Below are positions 49,401 through 60,597 of a DNA stretch of 64,000 bases, piece by piece (positions within the stretch are counted from its first letter, which is position 1; each line of letters starts with the position of its first letter). The notes beneath the pieces are model-generated. The model saw nothing but the letters and a program-made list of their open reading frames with translations. It had not been told where the DNA came from and did no database searches. Source of the DNA: Halichoerus grypus (taxonomy: Eukaryota > Chordata > Mammalia > Carnivora > Phocidae); assembly GCF_964656455.1 (NCBI RefSeq), contig NC_135717.1, forward strand, positions 1,612,001 to 1,676,000, read 5' to 3'. The position numbers and the translations under genes were made by a program.

Positions 49401-52400
49401 ACCCAAGGGGAAGAGAAGCCTCAGCAGCTGTACCAAATAGGTGAGCGGCTTGTCCGACACTCACACCAAGCACCTGCCTCCAACAAGGCCCATACTCAGC
49501 CCTGGGGAAGAAGGATGGATGCTGGGCCCTTCGTTGGAAAATGGGTGGGGAGAGGCAGTAAACAAAGAGGAAATAATAACAGGAAGAGAAAGTATACTTT
49601 AAGCTGACAATGTGTAGGCTTGTTCTAGAAAAGAGGGCATGTTGGTTTCCTATTGCCGTGTAGAAAATTACCACAAACTCAGCAGCTAAAACCCCATGTT
49701 ATCAGTCAGGTTCTATGCACAGAAGGCCGGGCACACATGGCCAGGTTGTCTGATCAGGGTCTCACAGGCTAAAATCAACACTGGTGACCAGGTTCTAAAC
49801 TCATCCGGACCTCGGGATCCTCTTTCACACTCACACGGCTGGAGGACTAAGGTCCCGCTTCCTTGCTGTCAGCCCCAGGCTGCTGTCAGCTCCTAGAAGC
49901 CACCCACATCCCTTGCCATGTGGCCCTCTCCACCTCCAAAACCAGCAAGAGAGAAGCCTCCATATGCAGAATCCCTCTCCCACTCTGAGTAAGTCAGGCC
50001 CACCATCTTCAGGTCGACTGATTTCTTAATTATGTTGGCAAAATCCTGCTGCCACAAAACCACATTAGTGTTTAAGTGGGAGAAAGTGTGGTCCACCAGG
50101 AGCCAGGGACTTAAGAGCCATCTGAGAAGTCAGCCTACCACAGAGGGTAGGTACATAAAGGTGAGGTCTAGCCTTGAAGGGCCTCAGAAGACACACCAAA
50201 CAGTTCCGCAGAACCACTGACTGTGTTAGGGCATCGTCCTCGCGTGGACTAGAGCCTGAGCATTCTAGGAATGGCTGGTAACACAGCAGCTCCCGGGCAG
50301 TAAAAAGAAATGCAGAACCTCAGGCTGCACCCCAGAGATGCCACATCAGAAACTTCCTTTACACATAGCCTCAGGGATTCATACGCACACCGAAGTTTGA
50401 GAAGCACGGGCCAGAGCGACGGGTTCTCAGTTCCACCAGGGACACCTGGCAACATCTGGAAACACTGCTGACTGTCAAAAGAGGGGGTGGGAGCATGTGT
50501 TTGCTACCAGCATCCAGTGGGCAGAGGCCAGGGATGTCCCTTAACATCCCATAAGGCAGAAGCAAGTCCTGCAAAACAAAGAATTCTCCAGCCCCAAATG
50601 TCAGCAGTACCAAGGCTGAGAAATCCCAGGCCAGAGGAAAGGCATCTTCTCTACCCACCCCCTCACACACTCTTTGAGGGCCCGAGTCCACACTTTCTTT
50701 ATCCTCTGGCATTTTCTCTCATTTCAGTTCGCACCAGCTGAAGTGTGGGGGTTCCGAAGTCCGCCCTCCATCAAACTCACTGGCCTTCCCAGTCTCGGCG
50801 GGCAGCGAGGGCCCAGCCGCTCTGAAGGACGGCCCCCAGCTCCCGTGGGCCCTACTGCACAGCGGCCAGGAGCCCCAGAGAGACGGTCCGTGGCCACATC
50901 TTCCTGGCCCACAGACTGCATTTGAGGGAAAGTAACTGAAACATGTTTCTATCTAAACCAACACTGACATGGAGCAGAGCCCCTGTAAACACTTTCCCAC
51001 AGAAACACGAGCATTAAAAAAAAGGGCAAGGGGGCGGGGACTGCCAGACTCTCCAGACCTGTGGGATCCCAGTTCCCCCACCTGCCGTTTGGAGCAGCTT
51101 GGCAGGGCACCAAACCACTGCCGGAAGTGCTGGGACAGCACAGGGCCCGGTCAGGGCCCTGACAGGTCTTGCAGCTACAAGACTCTGACCAGCTCACTCT
51201 GCCTGCAGGATCCCCCACACGGAGGAGGCCCTCCACAGCACCAGCTTAGTGAGAACCGGGCCTCTGAAATTCTAGATTCTATAGTTCTGACAGACTGGCC
51301 AAAAGTTCCCAAACATTTGCATCAACAAGATTACAACACTTTTTTAGACCAAATTGCCAACTTCTTATTTTGCCAGTAAGCAAGAATCAAAAGCAAAACA
51401 AAAAAACAATTACCACCATTATTTCCCAAAAAAGTGCTTTAACACCAAAAACAAACACAAAAGATCCAATTTCGGAATAAAAAGTCTTTGCCAAAAAATG
51501 GCAGTGAGCAACTCAGTCCACTAAACAAACAAAAATCGTTCAATTATTTATTCAATAGCAAATGAACGCATACAAACACAGGAGCATTTGTTTAACCAGC
51601 GTTGCCTGGGCCTCCTCAGGGCTCCCAGAGCCACAGGCCGTTACCGAGGACCGGCCCCAGCTGCACGAGCGGGGGACTGCAGCTGCCCGACGCGGCAGCC
51701 GTGCAGACTGGCAGGGCCAGGGCCAGGCTGCACACACCACCCCCTCCTCATGTGGCCCCAGTGACCCCTGCCCCCAGGAGACTGACCCCACAAGTTTGTG
51801 GAACCTCAAGTCGTCCAGGAGACCTGACCCCTCTTTCATGGTCTACAGTAAGCGTTGCTAAGAACGTGAAATAAAGTGAAATAAGAATTCCTATAGCAAA
51901 ACTGCAGAAGCCACATCGTGGCAGACTGAAGCCAAGATCCGCAAACAGCCCCCCGTAGTCTGAGACCAGGACATGCTCAATCTCCCTACTTTCTCTCTAC
52001 CCGTCCACACACAGGCACTCACCTGACCTCCTGGCACCTGAACAGGCCCCCCCTAGGGGCAGGTGTCTTCTACCCAGAGACCCCTCGCGCCCAGGGCACC
52101 CACCTGCATGCTCTGCTGGTACTGCACGTGCAGGGAGCTTGGGGCAGAGGCGGGGGCGTCCAGTCCAGACCCTGCCTCCACCCGCTGAGAGATGAAGTTG
52201 TTCAAAGACCTCAGGCTGGACAGCACGGTGGTGTTTTCCCCCAGGTCGTCCATGGCCACTGTGCTTCTGGAGGAAGACAGGGAGGGGTCACCGTGAGCCT
52301 CTACAGGCCCCGTCAGCTCTACCAGCGGCCCCACGCTCCCAGGGCCTCTCGGAGTCCTCACGATACCCCAGTGTTCATAACCACAGTTCGCAGTGAGCTG

Positions 52401-54700
52401 GCAGCCCAAACTCATCTGTAAACTGGGGCTCATGAGAGCCACCGCGCACGGGTGCTGTGAGGATGAGTCCAGCAATACGCTTCCAGATGGCAGGGGTGCA
52501 GCCAGGACCGCAGCTCGTCACTGCCTGTAACTTCACACAGGACATCTCAGGTCCCACAGCGGGCCAACTAGGTCTTTCTGCACATATTTCACACATCACG
52601 AAAGTGGGGTTTCAGAAAGTTACACAACGGACTGGAACCCAGGTCTGTGTGGCTCTAAAGTCCAGTGTGCCCCACAAGCCAGTGCATGGCAGAGCACAAG
52701 CAACAGCAAAGAACCGGCATCCCCGGGGGACCCCCTGGGCGTAGGTTAAGCATCTGCCTTCGGCTCAGGTCATGATCCCAGAACCCACATCAGGCTCCCT
52801 GCTCATGGGATAGTCTGCTTGTCCCGCCCCACCTTGTGCTCTCTCTCTTGCCCTCTAATAAATTAAAATATTAAAAAAAAAAAAAAAAAAAGAACCCACA
52901 TCCCCAAACCTGTACTGACCGCGGCCTGACGCCCGCCCGCCAGCCCGTGAGTGGGGAACATCCCAGGTACAGTTAATGAGCAAAGGAGTGAATTCCCACA
53001 GGTGCATAGGTAAAAGGCTGGCCCTAAGTATTGGATTGGAAACACCTCCCTGCCAACACCCCAGGGGAAGAAAGTGAGGACTCTCACTCGGAATCCCTGT
53101 TGGAGGAGAACAGAGCCCTTCTCCTCTGTGGGCCACATTAGCACCCCGGACAATGCGACTATGCTCACCTCCTCTCAAACACACTGTGGATGGAAACCGG
53201 ATCGCAAGACAGAACAGGACCAGCACCGAGTGCCGAGAGCCTGGCAGATACAGGCCCGAGCGGCAGGAGACGGCAGAGGTCGGCTCCAGAAGGCAAACCC
53301 CTCCGTCTGCCAAGATTAGAGCGGGGCCATACTCTCCATCCCCTAATGGGAAACTTAGCCACTATGTCCCGTTCGGGAGAGGCCATCCCCTGTAGGAACT
53401 GACGTGTGTAATCCACTGGAATGAAGAGCACACACACGTTTTCAACTGCCTGGAACTAAGCCGCTGCACCAGGCACGCGATTAGGCAGCAGCTCAAACTC
53501 CATCCTCTTTATCCAACAGACTCCGATCTTCAGCAACCCAACCACGGAAACCGAAACCCCGGGAAATCACAACCCCTGGGCTGCGTGTGCAGAGCATGCT
53601 GCCTGGGAGCTGCCCTTCTCGGCCCAGGCACCGCACGGGCACTTCTGCAAACTCTGGGCACACGGGCGGCTCCGCCAGACCCCAGGCGCTGGGTGCGGGT
53701 CGGCCCCGGTCCGACCCCCGACCGCTCGCCGCCACCAGTGAAGCCGGCTCGGACCCCGGCCCCGCTCCGACCCCGGACCGCTCGCCGCCACCAGTGAAGC
53801 CGGCTCGGACCCCGGCCCCGCTCCGACCCCGGACCGCTCGCCGCCACCAGTGAAGCCGGCTCGGACCCCGGCCCCGCTCCGACCCCGGACCGCTCGCCGC
53901 CACCAGTGAAGCCGGCTCGGACCCCGGCCCCGCTCCGACCCCCGACCGCTCGCCGCCACCAGTGAAGCCGGCTCGGACCCCGGCCCCGCTCCGACCCCCG
54001 ACCGCTCGCCGCCACCAGTGAAGCCGGCTCGGACCCCGGCCCCGCTCCGACCCCCGACCGCTCCCTGCCACCAGTGAAGCCGGCTCGGACCCCGGCCCCG
54101 GTCCGACCCCCGACCGCTCCCCGCCACCAGTGAAGCCGGCTCGGACCCCGGCCCCGCTCCGACCCCCGACCGCTCCCTGCCACCAGTGAAGCCGGCTCGG
54201 ACCCCGGCCCCGGTCCGACCCCCGACCGCTCCCCGCCACCAGTGAAGCCGGCTCGGACCCCGGCCCCGGTCCGACCCCCGACCGCTCCCTGCCACCAGTG
54301 AAGCCGGCTCGGACCCCGGCCCCGCTCCGACCCCCGACCGCTCGCCGCCACCAGTGAAGCCGGCTCGGACCCCGGCCCCGCTCCGACCCCCGACCGCTCG
54401 CCGCCACCAGTGAAGCCGGCTCGGACCCCGGCCCCGCTCCCCGCCGCCGCCGCCGCTGGAGAATCCGGCTCCGACCCCGGCCCCGCTCCGAGGGACCGAG
54501 GGCGGCGAGGAGGAGGCCAACGGGCAGGGGGAGCCCGTCCCCCGGCCCCGGGCCGCCACCCGCCGCCGCCCACCGGGGACCCCGGCGCCCGGCAGCTCAC
54601 CTGAGCCGCGGCCGATCCCCTCCGCCTCTCAGATCTCCCTCCTCTACGCCCGCGCCCGCGTATCGCGAGACCTGCCGCCGCGCTCTCGCGAGACCTGGGC
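40420..54700 (-). CDS. MAD1L1: MAD1L1 gene, 5' part (mitotic spindle assembly checkpoint protein MAD1), spliced
   Basis: This is the span of the recognised part of MAD1L1: a non-coding first exon and eight coding exons (listed separately). Spliced together they give 986 nt of open coding sequence, residues 1 to ~329 of a protein that is 718 aa in human. The product begins MDDLGENT and is a continuous charged, Leu/Glu/Gln/Arg-rich coiled coil that closely matches human MAD1 exon by exon, with phases agreeing at every junction. Known for the family: MAD1 homodimerises through this coiled coil, sits at nuclear pores in interphase and at unattached kinetochores in mitosis, and templates MAD2 conversion for the checkpoint. 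The MAD2-binding segment and the C-terminal RWD-like domain lie downstream and are not in this window. All junctions follow GT-AG. There is no stop or frameshift in the exons, so the gene looks functional. Confidence 0.95.
41285..41466 (-). mobile_element. MIR-type SINE relic
   Basis: Reads as reversed MIR: tgaccctgcaaggcagacactg, cattatacaggcagacggag, gtcacttgcccagggtcacacagc and gtgtgactctggag follow in the usual order. Confidence 0.75.
42374..42488 (-). CDS. MAD1L1: MAD1L1 coding exon 7 (residues 270-308)
   Basis: This 115-nt exon completes the Arg codon and encodes [16 protein letters not shown] through VVLELEKE. The acceptor is ggccttgccag and the donor GAG|GTGGGG. The intron between this exon and the previous one is only about 130 bp and very GC-rich. 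Confidence 0.95.
42622..42752 (-). CDS. MAD1L1: MAD1L1 coding exon 6 (residues 227-270)
   Basis: This 131-nt exon encodes [20 protein letters not shown] followed by [20 protein letters not shown], ending AYL plus CG of an Arg codon. The acceptor is gcctccctcag and the donor CTGCG|GTGAGG. This is one of the best-conserved MAD1 segments. Confidence 0.96.
43638..43719 (-). CDS. MAD1L1: MAD1L1 coding exon 5 (residues 199-226)
   Basis: This 82-nt exon starts G AAA TGT CAG, completing Lys and giving [20 protein letters not shown] through QRIR. The acceptor is ttttctctcgtag and the donor AGG|GTGCGT, which is slightly weak at +3 to +4. It restores phase 0. Confidence 0.94.
44483..44607 (-). CDS. MAD1L1: MAD1L1 coding exon 4 (residues 158-199)
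   Basis: This 125-nt exon encodes [17 protein letters not shown] through LALQH plus two bases of a Lys codon completed by the next exon. The acceptor is cccctttag and the donor CACAA|GTGAGT. The phase (2 nt carried over) fits exactly with the following 82-nt exon. Confidence 0.95.
46430..46920 (+). mobile_element. Probable old L1-type relic in MAD1L1 intron
   Basis: gctaataaccaaagaaatgcaaat begins a stretch resembling the ORF2/3' boundary of old L1s; aatgcacactactcaaccac fits its 3' region. Diverged and non-coding. Confidence 0.5.
47010..47189 (-). CDS. MAD1L1: MAD1L1 coding exon 3 (residues 98-157)
   Basis: This 180-nt phase-0 exon encodes 60 residues starting [20 protein letters not shown] and ending GLAAAGE. 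The acceptor is ccactctggcag and the donor GAG|GTGAGG. The heptad-rich coiled coil continues from the previous exon without a break. Confidence 0.95.
49247..49387 (-). CDS. MAD1L1: MAD1L1 coding exon 2 (residues 51-97)
   Basis: This 141-nt phase-0 exon encodes 47 residues, [13 protein letters not shown] through TSARRYE, which is MAD1 coiled coil. The acceptor is gacctggtcag (46 nt from a C/A-rich tract) and the donor is GAG|GTGGGT. Compared with human MAD1 the changes are conservative (for example Q to R and H to Q). No truncation. Confidence 0.95.
49636..50060. mobile_element. Old interspersed repeat, class not assigned
   Basis: gttggtttcctattgccgtgtagaaaattaccacaaactcagcagctaaaac, gccttctagaagccacccacatcccttgcc and cagcaagagagaag match a very common old mammalian repeat type. 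A shorter partial copy (ctccttctggaggctcttggg, ccagcttctagaggcc) occurs at about 41978-42050. I could not name the family with confidence. Confidence 0.55.
50247..50410. mobile_element. hAT-Charlie-type MITE relic (MER5/MER20-like)
   Basis: aaagaaatgcagaacctcaggctgcacccc to gaagtttgagaagcac matches the ends and interior of small mammalian hAT MITEs. Subfamily not assigned. Confidence 0.55.
50424..50632. mobile_element. Second hAT-type MITE relic
   Basis: gggttctcagttccaccaggg, cctggcaacatctggaaacactg, agtgggcagaggccagggatg and ccccaaatgtcagcagtaccaaggctgagaaatccc follow the pattern of a common mammalian hAT MITE with mirrored ggttctcag / ctgagaaatcc ends. Confidence 0.65.
52104..52266 (-). 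CDS. MAD1L1: MAD1L1 first coding exon (residues 1-50)
   Basis: The acceptor (ttcctccag) precedes AAGCACAGTGGCC and then the ATG at 52253-52251. Context GCCATGG is a strong Kozak match (G at -3 and +4). The exon codes for exactly 50 residues, MDDLGENT through QYQQSMQ, and ends in CAG before donor GTGGGT, phase 0. The segment [14 protein letters not shown] is the conserved MAD1 amino terminus. In the family this end contributes to nuclear-pore and kinetochore localisation. The start is certain because the residues before it are non-coding UTR and the match to human MAD1 begins at this Met. Confidence 0.96.
52400..52680. mobile_element. Two MIR-type relics in opposite orientation
   Basis: 52400-52480 reads as plus MIR (tctgtaaactggggctcatg, gtgctgtgaggatgagt). 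52590-52670 reads as reverse MIR (cagaaagttacacaacgg, ggaacccaggtctgtgtggctc). They lie just upstream of the first MAD1L1 coding exon. Confidence 0.6.
52722..52891 (+). mobile_element. SINEC with rearranged/deleted head in MAD1L1 intron 1
   Basis: ccctgggcgtaggttaagcatctgccttcgg to taataaattaaaatatt plus an A run. The tRNA-like head lacks part of the ggtggctcag block. The near repeat aaagaacc..catccccg flanks both ends (about 52708 and 52890), so the insertion is intact apart from internal loss. Confidence 0.88.
52892..53639 (-). other. MAD1L1: MAD1L1 intron 1, middle part
   Basis: Unique sequence between the SINEC and the CpG island. Nothing recognised. Confidence 0.6.
53705..54434. repeat. 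56-bp GC-rich minisatellite, 13 units, in MAD1L1 intron 1
   Basis: About 13 head-to-tail copies of a 56-bp unit. The ccaccagtgaagccggct block recurs every 56 bp, for example at 53732 and 53788. Variants occur at three sites (ggtccg or gctccg; ccggacc or cccgacc; ctcgccg, ctccctg or ctccccg). Units 7-8 and 9-10 form a repeated 112-bp pair. Because 56 is not a multiple of 3 and the unit lacks stops, all minus-strand frames stay open and read as 56-residue repeats. These frames (up to 444 aa) are artefacts. The array lies just inside intron 1, about 170 bp after the donor. Confidence 0.95.
54601..54700 (-). other. MAD1L1: MAD1L1 non-coding first exon (5' UTR)
   Basis: On the minus strand, GC-rich DNA ends in CTCAG followed by the donor GTGAGC (intron begins at 54600). 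This is the only strong donor in the CpG island upstream of the first coding exon. The 5' end is not defined by sequence; about 54700 is placed next to the TCTCGCGAGA promoter element. The exon is inferred from position and donor quality and from the acceptor at 52266, which shows that the coding exon is not the first exon. An additional non-coding exon cannot be excluded. Confidence 0.6.
54661..54693. promoter_or_regulatory. TCTCGCGAGA promoter element pair (MAD1L1 promoter)
   Basis: A perfect 10-bp palindrome TCTCGCGAGA lies at 54684-54693, and a near copy TATCGCGAGA lies 23 bp away at 54661-54670. Established knowledge: this element marks TATA-less CpG-island promoters of housekeeping and cell-cycle genes and is bound by BANP when unmethylated (ZBTB33 has also been linked to it). 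It sits just upstream of the inferred non-coding exon, so it probably fixes the MAD1L1 start site. No TATA box is seen. Confidence 0.75.
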
Positions 54701-55155
54701 ACAACCGACCGTAAATACCCGGGTCTGCGCACCTGCGAGTCCTGGGAGCTCGCGTGCGCCCCGGAGCCGCCCCTCCCCGGAGACCTCGCCGGGAGGACTC
54801 TCACCAAAGGCCGGCCCGCGGGCCAGTCGGGGTGCCCGCCTCCCCCAGCGGGACGGACATCCACTGGGGCGGTGGCCTCTCACCGTATTGTGTAGAATAG
54901 CACCGCCCAACGGTGGCCTCTTCGGGCCAAACTTTCCTGCTCTTGACAACTCCCAAATTTTGCTATAGTATTGGCTTGAGTTAGTACATCTTTACTTTCC
55001 TCTGGGCTCAATGGAAAAGCAAAATACTCTGCTGCTAGGCTATCCTCCCAGGGCCCTGTGAGCTCCCACAGCCAGAGACCCTCGTCCAGTAACAGGGGTC
55101 TCCTTCCCTCATGAACCTCCTCCTCCCTGCCCCCCCTTCCCTGGAGTGAGCACCC
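54701..55155. other. Intergenic: MAD1L1 upstream flank
   Basis: The right shoulder of the CpG island (to about 54860) is followed by ordinary unique sequence up to the 29-bp array. No exon or further promoter motif is recognised. Confidence 0.6.
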
Positions 55156-55457
55156 GAGGGTCTGCACCACCACCCCCCCAGGGTCTGGAGGGTCTGCACC
55201 ACCCCCCCAGGGTCTGGAGGGTCTGCACCGCACCCCCAGGGTCTGGAGGGTTGCACCGCACCCCCAGGGTCTGGAGGGTCTGCACCGCACCCCCAGGGTC
55301 TGGAGGGTCTGCACCGCACCCCCAGGGTCTGGAGGGTCTGCTAGCCCCCCAGGGTCTGAAGGGTCTGCACTGCACCCCAAAGGTCTGCACAAGCCCCCCC
55401 CTAAGGGTCTGGGTGGTCAACACCCCTCCCCAAGGGTCTGGAGGATCTGCACTGCCC
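55156..55457. repeat. 29-bp minisatellite between MAD1L1 and MRM2, about 10 units
   Basis: Units of about 29 bp built around gggtctgcaccgcaccccc and agggtctgga recur at 55190, 55219, 55247 and so on, with one-base indels. The last units are more diverged (gctagcccccc, gcacaagcccccccc). It lies about 450 bp upstream of the MAD1L1 start region and within the possible MRM2 3' flank. Confidence 0.9.
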
Positions 55458-55458
55458 C

Positions 55459-55476
55459 GGGGGGGGGGGGGGGGGG
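55459..55476. repeat. 18-G homopolymer run
   Basis: An uninterrupted run of 18 G on the plus strand directly abuts the 29-bp minisatellite. Its true length may be uncertain because homopolymers are error-prone in sequencing. Confidence 0.9.
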
Positions 55477-56501
55477 CGTGAAATAGGATGGGGGCAGGGG
55501 ATGTGCTGGGGGTAGGACAGGGAAGTCTAGGACATAACTGACTACAACAAAATAACGTGAAAAAATGCTAAATCCGGCCTCCAGCCCACTTCAGAGTGCT
55601 GGACTGAGCCCTCAGGCCCTGGTGGAGATTATGGGTATCTACCTAGGCTCTCCCCCAGCCCTATCCTTGGGATTTAATCAGCAATAGGGTCAATACACTT
55701 TTCTTGAGGGATGAGGACACCTCCAGGAAATGGCTTTGAAGAAACCAATTTTTATAAAAACAAACTTAAAAGCATGGAAAACAAACTGAAAAGCATGGAA
55801 ATCCCTTAAAAATCGTACAGTCTATGTCGTTCTGTAAAGCTGCATCGAGTTCCTGGAAGAGAGCACAAGGAAGTAGATGCACACACCACGTGGATGCTTG
55901 CTCTGGCCACTGCCAGTCTTGGGGGCCCCCGGGGTTTCAGCAATAAAACAAAGCATGCCAGCCCCCTGCATAATTCATACCAAATGTCTTCCCTAATTGC
56001 GGGGAACTCCCGCTACTTGAGGAAGGGATTAACACATCATCCACCAGAGAGATGGAAATTAATCCCCAGGTTGAAAGTTCAGGTTTTCACATGCTACACC
56101 GTATAAGCAAAATGACAAGGAGAAGCCTGGGTGTTGCGGTCGGTCGGTCAGGGCAGCAAGGGTGGAGACTCTCTCTGTTACACGGGAACACTGTGACATG
56201 ACAGTTACATCAAGGTTACACCAAGGCCCATGTGCGCCCCCGGCTCCTTCCCACTGTCTTTTCATCCTTTCCACTCCGCCTCACAAATCCCATTCTAGAG
56301 ACTGTTTCTGATCATACATCCCGGCCAGCAAATACCGTTTTGTTGCACCTTTTTGGCTTAAAACAAAGGCCCCCCACTTGTCCTGCCTGCTGCATCCCGG
56401 ATCAAACCCTGGACCCCGCCCCCCGCCCCCCAGCCACACTCCCAGCAAGAGCTCAGATGACACTTGCAGTGAACAAGGCTCAGAAACCACAGGAAAAACC
56501 C
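55477..56501. other. Intergenic / MRM2 3' flank
   Basis: Part is presumably MRM2 3' UTR, but its end is not defined (only an ATTAAA at 55678-55673 on minus). Otherwise unique sequence without recognised features. Confidence 0.55.

Positions 56502-60597
<4,096 letters not shown>

Larger units (their letters stand above)
42753..52103 (-). other. MAD1L1: MAD1L1 introns between coding exons
   Basis: The introns between the listed exons are 0.7-2.7 kb, GC-rich, with the MITE and repeat relics listed. 50640-52103 has nothing else recognised apart from an A-rich patch at 51370-51560. Confidence 0.7.
53640..54860. promoter_or_regulatory. CpG island over MAD1L1 5' end
   Basis: About 1.2 kb of very CpG-dense, GC-rich DNA covers the promoter, the non-coding exon and the 56-bp minisatellite in intron 1. 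A short (CCG)n run lies at about 54439-54455. CpG density falls sharply on both sides (53.5 kb and 54.9 kb). Length and ratio were judged by eye, not computed. Confidence 0.85.

Noticed and set aside
53530..54864. 444-aa minus-strand open frame (and 330/304-aa companions)
   Set aside because: Generated by the stop-free 56-bp minisatellite and CpG island; several frames open at once, no protein family, and it overlaps the MAD1L1 promoter and intron 1.
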